Source: CBDCUW01 sp965222745 (lineage in GTDB: Bacteria > Planctomycetota > Planctomycetia > Pirellulales > Pirellulaceae). Taken from it: DNA of 64,000 nucleotides. The notes beneath the pieces were generated by a model, which did not search any database, was not told the origin of the DNA, and was given only the letters and a program-made list of their open reading frames with translations. The DNA lies in contig CBDCUW010000004.1 in the NCBI GenBank assembly GCA_965222745.1, forward strand, positions 1,550,001 to 1,614,000. Direction: 5' to 3'. Of this stretch, positions 43,046 to 51,849 are shown one piece after another; within the stretch, counting starts at the first letter, position 1, and each line of letters begins with the position of its first letter. A program made the position numbers and the translations under genes.

Positions 43046-45406
43046 ATGCCGCGCGTCCCGTTTTTGCTCGCGCTTCTGTGTTTGCCTCTCGTGGTTGGGT
43101 GCGAGGGATGTCGGCGCGATACTGATCAAGCCGAAGAAGACAAACAGGAAGCTCCGCTCGAAGACTTTTCTTCGCGGCCTGCTCAACCGTTTCCCGGCGA
43201 CGCCAACGTCACCTCTGGTGGGATCAAGCCGGGGCATTGGTTGACCGCTTCTCAAGCACTCAAGAGCAACAAAGTCGATTCACGTGGTGAATTGCACAGC
43301 CGTGCCTCGGCGTCCAGTTCCAACTTTCGGACAGGTGAAACTCAAACGGCGCAGGGCGAGATTGCTTCGATTCGCCCGATCGTGCTTCCCAAAGGCCAGC
43401 TGCGCCGATTTGACTACCGCTTGCTCGCGCCCGTTTCGGGCAATCACGATCAGAAGCGAACGTTTTTGGCTAGCCGTTTTGTGTCGTCCGGCAGAACGGT
43501 CTTTTATGACACGGGAAAACAGCCGTTCAACGTTTTGTCGGGGGAAGAGTTTTTCTTTGTCGTCCTGACGACGCGGCCCGAGCGGTTTGCAAAGTTCCAA
43601 ACTTCCTACTGGGTTCGTCCCTATCGCGACGAGTTTGCCTTCAAGAGCAAAGCGGCAAACTATCGAATTGTATTCCCGCCCACGGAAGATTTGCTGCCGC
43701 TGTCGGAAACGATGCTCGACTGGACCAGCACGGCGGTGGTTTTGTGGGACAACTTATCGCCCGACGCACTGACGCCGCGACAACAGCAAGCGATTGCCGA
43801 TTGGGTGCGTTTTGGCGGAGCCTTGATTGTCAACGGTGCGGCCGCCAGTGATGCGATCTCGCAAACTTCCATCGCTGACTTGTTGCCGCTAAGGCCAAGC
43901 GGCAACATCGAGCTTGATCCGGGTGCGGCGACCGAGCTGTTGACCAGTTGGGCGGTGGCGAACGATCCATCGACCGAAAAGCAGGTTGCCCAGTTGAAGA
44001 GTCAGTCGGGCCGAGTGGCTGTCGACGGCCAGGCTGCTGCTGATGCGGTAGCCGTTCGTGATTCGGGAAACCTGGTGTTGGTCCGACAGGTTGGCAACGG
44101 AAGAGTCGTGCAGCCGCGTTTTGACGTGACCAGCGACTGGCTGACCACTTGGGGATCGTACGACAGCTTTGTCAACGCCATCTTGCTGCAACGTCCTCGC
44201 CGCAAGTTTACCAAGTCGGCTGATGCGTCCGACGAAAGCCTGATTGTTCAACAGTATTTTGATCACCCGTCGATCAAAACCGACCCGGCATTGAATTCCG
44301 GTTTTCGAATCACTGCTCGCGACGCCGTCCTCCGCACTTCGATTGACCAGGAAAACGCGATGTCGGTTGCGGCCAGCCGCCTGGATCCGTTGACCTATGT
44401 CGATTCGTCGACCGGAATCGGCGGTTGGACGGAAAGCAGCGATGCGATTCGGTTGTGCCGTGAAATTCTCAAAAGCGAATCGGGGATCGAGATTCCCGAT
44501 TCGTCCCTGGTCATCCGATCGCTTGGCTATTACCTGTTGATTTTGGTGCCGATCAACTACCTGGTTTTTCGTTTGGCCGGTCGTCTGGAGTATGCCTGGT
44601 TGGCGGTTCCGTTGATCGCGGTTGCCGGAGCAGCCTGGGTGGCCCGCGCCGCCAGGTTGGATATCGGATTCGCTCGCAAGCAGACCGAACTTGCCCTGTT
44701 AGAACTGCAACCAAACTATCATCGCGGTCACTTGTCGCGCGTGGTCGCGATTTACAATTCGTTGTCCGAGTCCTACGACATCGAGTTCAACACGGTGGAC
44801 GGGGTGGCCGTTCCCATTTGGGACGAACAGGCTGGCAGCGAGCCGGTTTTTCGGACCTCTTTTGCGGAAGGCCCGTCGTTGGCTGGATTGGCGGTTGACA
44901 GCAACAATACTCAACTGGTTCATACCGAGCAGATGATCGATGTTGGCGGTTCGATCACGTTGGATGCCCAGGGCAAACTGGTCAACCAGACCGACTACGA
45001 ACTGTTTGACGCCTACGTGGTCGAAAAAATCGACAAGGACAACGTTCGCATTGCGACGGTGGGGCCTTGTACGCCCGGATCGGAAGTCAGCCTGCGATAC
45101 CGCGACATCGTTGCCCCGCCCATCACCGACGAACTTCCGATGCAGACGACTCGTATGATCCTTCGCTTGGCGAGGCCTGAGGCGATGCCGGATCGCTCCA
45201 CCCGGTTGGTTGCCAGGATCGACACGTCCCTGCCCGGCATGACGATTGCGCCCAACGCAAACCAAGTGGTGTCGCAGACGGTCGTGCTGGCTCATTTGAA
45301 ACATGCTCCGCTTCCGGAACCTGAGAAAGATTTGAATCTGATTTCGGAATTCCGGGACACGCTTCGGCCAGGCAACGAAGATTCGCAGCAGGATTCAAGC
45401 CTATGA
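43046..45406 (+). CDS. Lipoprotein/membrane protein of an ABC (Gld-like) system
   Basis: A 786-residue protein from ATG 43046. The N-terminus FLLALLCLPLVVGC is a lipobox, so a lipoprotein is likely. A central part resembles the glutamine amidotransferase-like (DUF4350 or GldG-like) domain (SPDALTPRQQQAIADWVRFGGALIVNGAAA, LPLRP). A membrane region follows (YYLLILVPINYLVFRLAG, YAWLAVPLIAVAGAAWVARAA) and then a beta-rich domain. The stop overlaps the ABC ATPase start. A role in envelope transport is probable; the substrate is unknown. Confidence 0.7.
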   Translation: MPRVPFLLALLCLPLVVGCEGCRRDTDQAEEDKQEAPLEDFSSRPAQPFPGDANVTSGGIKPGHWLTASQALKSNKVDSRGELHSRASASSSNFRTGETQTAQGEIASIRPIVLPKGQLRRFDYRLLAPVSGNHDQKRTFLASRFVSSGRTVFYDTGKQPFNVLSGEEFFFVVLTTRPERFAKFQTSYWVRPYRDEFAFKSKAANYRIVFPPTEDLLPLSETMLDWTSTAVVLWDNLSPDALTPRQQQAIADWVRFGGALIVNGAAASDAISQTSIADLLPLRPSGNIELDPGAATELLTSWAVANDPSTEKQVAQLKSQSGRVAVDGQAAADAVAVRDSGNLVLVRQVGNGRVVQPRFDVTSDWLTTWGSYDSFVNAILLQRPRRKFTKSADASDESLIVQQYFDHPSIKTDPALNSGFRITARDAVLRTSIDQENAMSVAASRLDPLTYVDSSTGIGGWTESSDAIRLCREILKSESGIEIPDSSLVIRSLGYYLLILVPINYLVFRLAGRLEYAWLAVPLIAVAGAAWVARAARLDIGFARKQTELALLELQPNYHRGHLSRVVAIYNSLSESYDIEFNTVDGVAVPIWDEQAGSEPVFRTSFAEGPSLAGLAVDSNNTQLVHTEQMIDVGGSITLDAQGKLVNQTDYELFDAYVVEKIDKDNVRIATVGPCTPGSEVSLRYRDIVAPPITDELPMQTTRMILRLARPEAMPDRSTRLVARIDTSLPGMTIAPNANQVVSQTVVLAHLKHAPLPEPEKDLNLISEFRDTLRPGNEDSQQDSSL

Positions 45407-46329
45407 TTTCATTGAGCGGATTTGGGAAGGACTACGGCGACTTCACCGCCGTGGACGCGATCGATTTGAATATCGAAGCGGGGGAAACCTTCGGCTTTAT
45501 CGGACCCAATGGTGCGGGCAAGAGCACCACCATCCGTTTTCTCGCCACGTTGTTACGGGCCAGTCGCGGCAGCGGTACGGTCGCCGGTTGCGACGTGATG
45601 GCCGATCCGGTCGGCGTGCGGCAGGCGGTGGGCTACATGCCCGACAACTTTGGTGTCTACGACGGCATGCGGGTGTGGGAGTTTCTCGATTTTTTCGCGG
45701 TTGCTTACCGGATCGGCCGCACCGAGCGAAAGCAGATCATCGACAACGTGCTGGAGCTGCTGGATCTGACGCACAAAAGGGATGATTTTGTCAACGGATT
45801 GTCGCGAGGAATGAAGCAGCGACTTTGTTTGGCCAAAACCCTGGTGCACGATCCGCCGGTGCTGATTCTTGATGAACCGGCCAGCGGTCTTGATCCGCGA
45901 GCGCGAGTGGAGGTCAAAGCGCTGTTGAAGGAGCTGCGAAAAATGGGAAAGACCATTTTGATCAGCAGCCATATTCTGACCGAGCTTGCCGATTGCTGTA
46001 CCTCGATCGGGATCATCGAACGCGGACAACTGTTGATGAGCGGGCCGATCGAAAACGTTTACCGCCAGATTCGCCGCAACCGGATTGTCGAAATCCAGTT
46101 CACTGTCGGCGAGGAGGCTGGATTGTCGATTTTGCGCAGCAGCCCCGATCTGCGTTCGCTGGAGATGGAGCCGACCGGGGTGGTCGCGGAGCTGGAAACC
46201 GACGATGAAGGCCTTGCCGACTTGATGGAACAGCTGATCGCGGAAGGTGTCCGCATGCGTTCGTTCCATGATCGCGATCCAACGCTGGAAGATGTCTTCA
46301 TGACTGTCACCAAGGGATTGGTCACCTGA
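45403..46329 (+). CDS. ABC transporter ATP-binding protein
   Basis: A 308-residue ATPase with Walker A GPNGAGKST, a Q-loop region, signature LSRGMKQRLCL, Walker B VLILDEPASGLD, and the switch His in ISSHIL. The C-terminal 80 residues resemble those of the ABC-2/Gld-type ATPases (IENVYRQIRRNRIVEIQFTVGE). It is translationally coupled to the lipoprotein gene (ATGA). The membrane partner is probably that gene or a permease outside the window. Energised export or envelope organisation is likely. Confidence 0.93.
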   Translation: MISLSGFGKDYGDFTAVDAIDLNIEAGETFGFIGPNGAGKSTTIRFLATLLRASRGSGTVAGCDVMADPVGVRQAVGYMPDNFGVYDGMRVWEFLDFFAVAYRIGRTERKQIIDNVLELLDLTHKRDDFVNGLSRGMKQRLCLAKTLVHDPPVLILDEPASGLDPRARVEVKALLKELRKMGKTILISSHILTELADCCTSIGIIERGQLLMSGPIENVYRQIRRNRIVEIQFTVGEEAGLSILRSSPDLRSLEMEPTGVVAELETDDEGLADLMEQLIAEGVRMRSFHDRDPTLEDVFMTVTKGLVT

Positions 46330-46370
46330 TCCCTTCCCCGCTCGCTCCCCACCCACCGCCGAGAGAATTC

Positions 46371-46787
46371 ATGATGCTTCCCCTCGCCCAAGCCACGGCT
46401 ACTCAGCAGTCAATGCTCAGCTGGGTTTTCTCGGCATTGGGATTTCCGTACGTGGTGCTGTTGCCGTTGGCCGGATTGTTCAGTTTTGTGCTGGCGCTGG
46501 TCATCGTGATCCGCGGCAAAGGGCCGATGGCTGCCGCTTCACTGATCTTGATTGTGCACACACCGATGTTGATCGGTATCTTTGCGGCGCTGCGAGGAAT
46601 CATGGCGTCGTATCAAGTGATCGCCATGAGCGCTGCGACTCCCAAGCCGTCTGATGTTGCCCTCGGAGTATCGACCGCCATGGTAGCGTCGGTGGTGGGA
46701 ATGATCTTGATGGTTCCCGGATACGCCGCCGCGGCGCTGGGAGCATTCATTCGCTCACTGCGCAGCGCTGATTCTACGGCGAACTAG
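46371..46787 (+). CDS. Small multi-span membrane protein, MotA/TolQ/ExbB-like in outline
   Basis: A 138-residue protein with three membrane segments (WVFSALGFPYVVLLPLAGLFSFVLALVIVI; AASLILIVHTPMLIGIFAAL; GVSTAMVASVVGMILMVPGYAAAALGAF). The spacing and the last two segments recall the pore helices of MotA/TolQ/ExbB proteins, but the usual family residues are not clear, so this is a weak comparison. It lies 41 bases after the ABC ATPase gene and may belong to the same transcript. ATG 46374 is an alternative start. Confidence 0.6.
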   Translation: MMLPLAQATATQQSMLSWVFSALGFPYVVLLPLAGLFSFVLALVIVIRGKGPMAAASLILIVHTPMLIGIFAALRGIMASYQVIAMSAATPKPSDVALGVSTAMVASVVGMILMVPGYAAAALGAFIRSLRSADSTAN

Positions 46788-46803
46788 TCGGCCAAAGAAC
46801 GTA

Positions 46804-47019
46804 AAGCCCGAAGGGCTGACACAACTTCTGCCGGGGCCGCTAGGCCCCGGTGTGCAAGCACATTCAATCAGTAGCCACGAAGTGGCGACACAAAAGAATT
46901 TGCTGAGTCAATATCTGCACCCGCCTCATTTTGTGTCGCCACTTCGTGGCTTGGATCACAAATTGTTAGAAACCGGGGCCTGTCGACCCCGGCAAGGCTT
47001 GTGTCAGCCCTTCGGGCTT
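46804..47019. repeat. Nested inverted-repeat element, about 216 bp
   Basis: Three pairs of arms are nested: 46804-46824 with 46999-47019 (perfect over 21 bases), a CCGGGGCC-type pair (46831-46850 with about 46975-46992), and 46873-46895 with 46929-46951 (perfect over 23 bases). Several arms hold shorter palindromes such as AGCCCGAAGGGCT. No gene lies between 46788 and 47132. It may be a fold-back repeat or MITE-like element and could also act as a terminator for the two convergent genes. Confidence 0.85.
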
Positions 47020-47132
47020 CTTGGCTTAGCTAAGCCGGACGCTCTCAAATGTCTGCACCTTCGGTGCGTAACCAGCGAAACCGACCGACGCACAACCAAT
47101 CCGATTGGCGTGCCTGCACTCCTGGCCGACGA

Positions 47133-48734
47133 TCACACCTCGCGGGCGTAGACTGGATTCCACTTGATTCGCCAACCCGCTTCCTGGGCGTCAAGCTGTG
47201 GTGCGGGAAGGTCTTCCAGGTCTTCGGCATCCACCTCATCGCCCTCGCCCGCATCGCTTTCTTCCCCTTCAAGCCGAGCATTTTCTGGGGCGTCGATTTC
47301 CACCTTCTGCAGCTTGGTCCGCGGTGAATCGTCGTGCGACTTTGGCGGATCGAGTTCTCCCTCCGATTTGGGTTGCACCAGGACTGAAGAACCGATCGAG
47401 GAGGGCGAGATCACGGTCTCGGACATTGGAATGGAGAAGGAGGAATAACCGGTGCGAATCGCGGGGCTCCAGGGGTCGTAGTAAGACAACGGGGCTCGCT
47501 GGACCACTTGTCGCGGAACCATGACTGTTTCGGTGTAAGGCACCAACTTCTTTCGCGTCACCGGCCGCATCACCTTCCGGACGACCGCTTCCCGCTCGTA
47601 ATACGGTACGGACACCTGTTCTTTGCGAGTTTCGTAAACGGTACGCGTCGTTTGCACGGGAACCTTGCGAACCACTTCCTCCCGGACCCACTTCTGCTGC
47701 TGGATCGGGACCCGGCGAGTCAAGGTTTCGGTGACCGGTTTTTGGACGGTGTAGGGAATCTTTCGCACCTCGGTGGTGGGAACCATCCGCGTGGTCTGAA
47801 CCGGTACGTTCTGTGTCACCGTTTCGGCTTGCATTCGCTGGACTTGAATTGGAACACGCTGCGTCACCACTTCGGTTTGCATCCGCTGGACCTGGACCGG
47901 AACCTGCACTTGCTGTACTTCGGGGACGTACGAGGTTTGGGCAACCTGCTGAGTGATGTAGTTGGGACGATAGGCATACTGAGTCTGAACTGTTGCCGGA
48001 GTGGTTTGCGGCGTCCAGTAGTAACCACCTTGCACCCGGGCAAAAATCCCCAGCGGTCCCGGTGTCGCATAGGCTCCGCGAACGTATTGCAGTCCGTAGC
48101 GAGTTTGCCCCGGCACGACGACTTGTTGGGCCACGTATCCGCCGGCATCCACCGTTTGGTTTTGCATGGTCGTCACGGGGCGCAGCGAAGTGTGCTGCTG
48201 CGTCTGATATTGTGTCTCGACAACCGGACGTTGGACGGTGTATTGCTGATCGCGATACTGGGTTTCGACGACGGGACGTTGGACGGTGTACTGTTGTTGG
48301 TAATACTGCGTTTCGACAACTGGCCGGTAGGTCGTCACCGTTTCTTCTCGTTCGGCAGTTTCGGTGACGTACTTCGTTTGAGTCACCGTTTCATCACGAT
48401 AGGAAGTTTCGGTGACCGGTTTGAGAATCGTGTAACGTTCTTCGCGATAACTGGTTTCGACAACCGGTTTGGCCACGCGATACTCACGTTCTTCCAGCCG
48501 AGACTTCAGGACGTTTCGATAACTGGTGACATCCTCGGTGACATATTCTGTGTCGTAAGCGACCCGAAACCGTTGCACTTGCTGCGGTTCCATGATCGTT
48601 TCACATTGCAGCCGGTAGGCGGGCTGGAAACAGCATCCCTCTTGGGCAAACGCTGATGAAGAAATACCGACCGCCATGGTAGATGCGACGACAACAACGA
48701 TTTGGCAGATTCGGAAAGTGGCTGAACGAATCAT
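47133..48734 (-). CDS. Secreted YTV-repeat protein
   Basis: A 533-residue protein with a signal peptide (IVVVVASTMAVGISSSAFAQ). The body consists of imperfect repeats with Tyr, Thr, Val and Pro (YTVQRPVVETQYRDQQ, YTILKPVTETSYRDET, VTQRVPIQVQRMQAE, YTVQKPVTETLTRRVP). This is the planctomycete YTV repeat, reported in exported/cell-wall proteins of Rhodopirellula-type bacteria. The C-terminal tail is acidic (EGEESDAGEGDEVDAEDLEDLP). The Tyr-rich repeats might be crosslinked as a surface layer. It stands alone with no obvious operon partner. Confidence 0.85.
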   Translation of the reverse strand: MIRSATFRICQIVVVVASTMAVGISSSAFAQEGCCFQPAYRLQCETIMEPQQVQRFRVAYDTEYVTEDVTSYRNVLKSRLEEREYRVAKPVVETSYREERYTILKPVTETSYRDETVTQTKYVTETAEREETVTTYRPVVETQYYQQQYTVQRPVVETQYRDQQYTVQRPVVETQYQTQQHTSLRPVTTMQNQTVDAGGYVAQQVVVPGQTRYGLQYVRGAYATPGPLGIFARVQGGYYWTPQTTPATVQTQYAYRPNYITQQVAQTSYVPEVQQVQVPVQVQRMQTEVVTQRVPIQVQRMQAETVTQNVPVQTTRMVPTTEVRKIPYTVQKPVTETLTRRVPIQQQKWVREEVVRKVPVQTTRTVYETRKEQVSVPYYEREAVVRKVMRPVTRKKLVPYTETVMVPRQVVQRAPLSYYDPWSPAIRTGYSSFSIPMSETVISPSSIGSSVLVQPKSEGELDPPKSHDDSPRTKLQKVEIDAPENARLEGEESDAGEGDEVDAEDLEDLPAPQLDAQEAGWRIKWNPVYAREV

Positions 48735-49057
48735 TGGCGATGGTTGATCGAGATGAATGGACGATGTTTTCCGGAAGGGTGACGCACAAGCGCATCATTC
48801 CCTCCGGGTGTCGACAAGGCAACAATTCAAGGGTACGCAAGCCTTTAGCGAATTGTAGAAAAAACCCTGGAAAATCCACACATTTGCGGAGCTGACGGCC
48901 CTCAAAATTAGCCAGCTTTCCAGACTTGTTCATTTGCCGCTACAAGCGTTGTTTTTTGGCAACACTAGACAGTTTGGCTGACCGTTACAGTCCCACCCCG
49001 CCCGTGCCCGCAAGCAGGCTCACACCAAGACGCGAAGAGATAAAAAGCAGAAGGGCG
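48735..49057. other. Intergenic, nothing recognised
   Basis: The 323 bases between the YTV gene and the SecA-like gene contain no credible gene or RNA; they presumably include the YTV gene promoter and the end of the SecA-like transcript. Confidence 0.5.
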
Positions 49058-50800
49058 CTAGGGCAAGCAATCGAGATGCGGATCGAGGCCGAGTGTGCGG
49101 AGCGATTCTTGCAGCTTCGCTTCTTGGGCGGTCAAACGCTTGCGCTGCTGGCGATGGTTACGCGTCACGATTCGCTGAGCAGTGCGTACAAAAGAGAGCA
49201 GCTTCCCGGTATCGGCGAGACGGATTTTTTGGGCGCGATCGGGTGAAAACGCCTGATCGATGATTTCATCCTCCAGGCTCGCATAACATCTTGCCGAACC
49301 GGGATCGCCTTGCCTGGCCCCACGCCCGATCAATTGTCGGTCGATTCGCGCGGCGGCGTGGGGTTCGCTGACGATCACGTGCAATCCGCCGGCAGAGGCG
49401 ACCTGGGGGTCCAGAGCGATGTCGGTTCCTCGACCGGCCATGTTGGTTGCCACGGTGACCTGTCCTGGCCGGCCGGCGCCAGCAACGATGTCTGCTTCCT
49501 GTTTGGGATGCCGCGCGCTGAGAACCACGTGATCGATCGCTTGTGACTTCAGCACATCGCTCAGTTGTTCGGACCGCATGATGTCGCGTGTTCCGATCAA
49601 GACCGCGCGGTCTTGACGAATCAGGTTTTGAACCTCATCAGCGATGCGGCGATACTTTTCCGCGATCGTGCGGCAGGCCACTGGCGTTTCGATGTGGCGG
49701 CGAGAGGGCACGTGGGGGCCGATGCGCTGAACAGCAAGTCCATAGACGTCGCCAAATTCACGCCGTTGCTCCCAAGCGGTTGCCGTGATTCCGCAAAGAT
49801 GTTGGAACCTTGAAACGAAATCTTGCACCGTGATCCGGGCAGCTGGCAGCGAAGGTGATGTCAGCGGCAATTCTTCTCTGGCCTCGATTGCCTGGTGCAA
49901 GCCGCCTCCTAGAACCCGGCTTTTCGCGGCGCGGCCGGTGTACTCATCGATCAGTTCGATCCGATCATCGCGAATCAAGTAGTGCACGTCTCGATCGATC
50001 ACCTGGTTGACCCAGATCGCTCGTTCCAGTGCATGCAGAATGTCAGTGGTTGTCAGCGGGGCCATTTCGTCCGGCATCTTCATCTTCAAAAAACGCCGCC
50101 GACCGCGATCGGTCAGTGCGATCATGTCAGATTCGACAGTCAAGAAATCTTCAGGCGTGCGGAAGCTGCCGGCGACCTGCGCGCACCAGCGGTAACAAGC
50201 TTCCGTCGGGGCGTCGATCGAAGACGTGGGCGCCGTGATCACCATCGGAGTGCGCGCTTCGTCAATCAGCACACTATCAGCTTCATCGACCACCAATGCG
50301 TCGGGGGCGTGATCGTTCCTGGCAAGCTTCTCCGACGGCCCGTCGGCACTTCGCTGGTCCAGGCGATCACGGAGGTGATCGAATCCGAATTCGCGTAGCG
50401 TTCCGTAGGTCACGTCAGCCGAATAGGCATTACGCCGTTGCTGGGTATTGCATTGCGATGTCACGCGTCCAACCGACAACCCAAGGTCGTTGTACAGCGG
50501 TTTCATCCACCCGGCATCTCGATCGGCCAGATAGTCGTTGGCGGTTGCGACCAGAACCTTCTTTCCGGACTTTGCCAGCACGCCACAGGGAATGACGGTG
50601 GTCAGTGTTTTGCCTTCACCCGTTTCCATTTCCACAATGCATCGCCGCAGTAACTGCTGGCCCGCCGCGATTTGAACGTCCCGCAAACTGATTCCGAGAT
50701 GCCGATCGGCGGAATCGCGAACCTGCTCGATCACCGCCGTCTTGACCGAAGGAGCCACTTCATCACCGATCGAAAGGCCGAACTGTCGGGCAACGTTCAT
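49058..50800 (-). CDS. Short SecA-like ATPase (accessory SecA)
   Basis: A 580-residue protein, compared with 800-900 or more for SecA. Walker A is METGEGKTLT (near residue 60), the Walker B/DEAD-like box is VVDEADSVLIDEARTP, and motif VI-type NMAGRGTDI and GRGARQGDPGSARCYASLEDE are present, so both nucleotide-binding folds are kept. LGGGLHQAIEAREELPLTSPSLPAARITVQDFVSRF matches the SecA middle region. The C-terminal scaffold and zinc-binding tail are largely absent. It could be an accessory translocase ATPase or a soluble unfoldase. It starts 16 bases after a secreted-protein gene, so co-transcription is likely. Confidence 0.85.
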   Translation of the reverse strand: MNVARQFGLSIGDEVAPSVKTAVIEQVRDSADRHLGISLRDVQIAAGQQLLRRCIVEMETGEGKTLTTVIPCGVLAKSGKKVLVATANDYLADRDAGWMKPLYNDLGLSVGRVTSQCNTQQRRNAYSADVTYGTLREFGFDHLRDRLDQRSADGPSEKLARNDHAPDALVVDEADSVLIDEARTPMVITAPTSSIDAPTEACYRWCAQVAGSFRTPEDFLTVESDMIALTDRGRRRFLKMKMPDEMAPLTTTDILHALERAIWVNQVIDRDVHYLIRDDRIELIDEYTGRAAKSRVLGGGLHQAIEAREELPLTSPSLPAARITVQDFVSRFQHLCGITATAWEQRREFGDVYGLAVQRIGPHVPSRRHIETPVACRTIAEKYRRIADEVQNLIRQDRAVLIGTRDIMRSEQLSDVLKSQAIDHVVLSARHPKQEADIVAGAGRPGQVTVATNMAGRGTDIALDPQVASAGGLHVIVSEPHAAARIDRQLIGRGARQGDPGSARCYASLEDEIIDQAFSPDRAQKIRLADTGKLLSFVRTAQRIVTRNHRQQRKRLTAQEAKLQESLRTLGLDPHLDCLP

Positions 50801-50816
50801 TGGTTTTCGTGGTGAA

Positions 50817-51539
50817 TCAAAGCAGCAGAAACGAAAAACCGGCGAGCGTCGCTGCTTCGGTCAACGTCGCTTGGCAATCCAGCGGCAAGGGGTTGAGGCT
50901 GCTGGGATAGGCCTGGCACGATTGGCAATCACCGCGAGATGGCACCGGGCAGTCGGGGCGGTTTTTCGCCATTTTGTACGGCAATACGATTGTATTTGCC
51001 AAAAACTGGATCCCGGATACCGCGTTCTGAAAATAGTCAAAGCTTCGTCCGCAACGTTCCAGGTTGGGCTGTTGGTAGTACAACGGCCTGTGCATGAATC
51101 CGATCGTGTAGCGATCGGGACGGGGAGCTTCAACTGCCAACGCAGTGATCCAAACCTCTTCTTGCGGTGGTGAATGTCGCGATGCCAAGTCATCGGGAAC
51201 GCTTTCATCGTCGACATACAGATCGATCTTGATCTCGGTGATCGGCTTGTTCAACCGCATCAGCCTTGCCGCTGTCGACCGGTCTGCCGAAGGCCTTGCT
51301 CGTTCGTTCGACTCGCTCGACCAGTCGGAGGCGTGGGACGGCCGTTCTTCGGCAGGCGGTTCGTGACGAATCATTTCCGCCAGCGAATCGCGGGATGAAG
51401 CGGGCGCGGGCAGAAGCTGAGGCGAGCTCAGTTCCGACGGACCTTGGCCATGGGCAGGTCCTGTCATCAGCAAGACAACACCAAGAAGGACGCCTGACAG
51501 ACGGAGGAAACAGACTTTACTATCACGTTTGCTCCGCAT
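50817..51539 (-). CDS. Secreted hypothetical protein upstream of SecA-like gene
   Basis: A 240-residue protein from ATG 51539 (the open frame extends to 51851 but its extra part is not protein-like). A signal peptide (FLRLSGVLLGVVLLMTGPAHGQG) is followed by a disordered Ser/Pro/Arg stretch. The C-terminal domain (YTIGFMHRPLYYQQPNLERCGRSFDYFQNAVSGIQFLANTIVLPYKMA) has several Cys residues (RPDCPVPSRGDCQSCQAY), which may be disulfides or metal ligands. The LYYQQPNLERCG motif recurs in planctomycete secreted proteins by my recollection. Its coupling with the SecA-like gene hints that it is a cargo or partner. Confidence 0.6.
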   Translation of the reverse strand: MRSKRDSKVCFLRLSGVLLGVVLLMTGPAHGQGPSELSSPQLLPAPASSRDSLAEMIRHEPPAEERPSHASDWSSESNERARPSADRSTAARLMRLNKPITEIKIDLYVDDESVPDDLASRHSPPQEEVWITALAVEAPRPDRYTIGFMHRPLYYQQPNLERCGRSFDYFQNAVSGIQFLANTIVLPYKMAKNRPDCPVPSRGDCQSCQAYPSSLNPLPLDCQATLTEAATLAGFSFLLL

Positions 51540-51585
51540 CGTCGAACGCCTTGGTTGGTGTGGATCGTCACCGTTTGAATTCAGG

Positions 51586-51652
51586 GTAGCGAAACTCGCC
51601 AAGAGTTTCGGCCGCATTGTGAATTGCCGACAGTCTTGGCGACTTTCGCTAC
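51586..51652. repeat. Inverted repeat with GTAGCGAAA-type arms
   Basis: GTAGCGAAACTCGCCAAGA (51586-51604) pairs 18 of 19 with 51634-51652. The left arm itself contains GAAACTC-GCCAA-GAGTTTC. It lies in the 310-base gap between the divergent genes at 51539 and 51850. Confidence 0.8.
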
Positions 51653-51849
51653 TGCAAACCACTAGAGCTTTGGTCGAGCCAAATCGTCCCCGGTGGCCAG
51701 TAGAATCGGAATAGTCGTCAAAGTCGCCATCAGGCGGAAAAGCCACGCTAGTTCCCCTAAGTTGACTTTGCGGAACATGCTTGCTCTCGTCGAGCCGGGT
51801 CGGTGCATTCCCCTGTTTCGACGGCGGTTTGCCGGGGGCGTCGATTACC

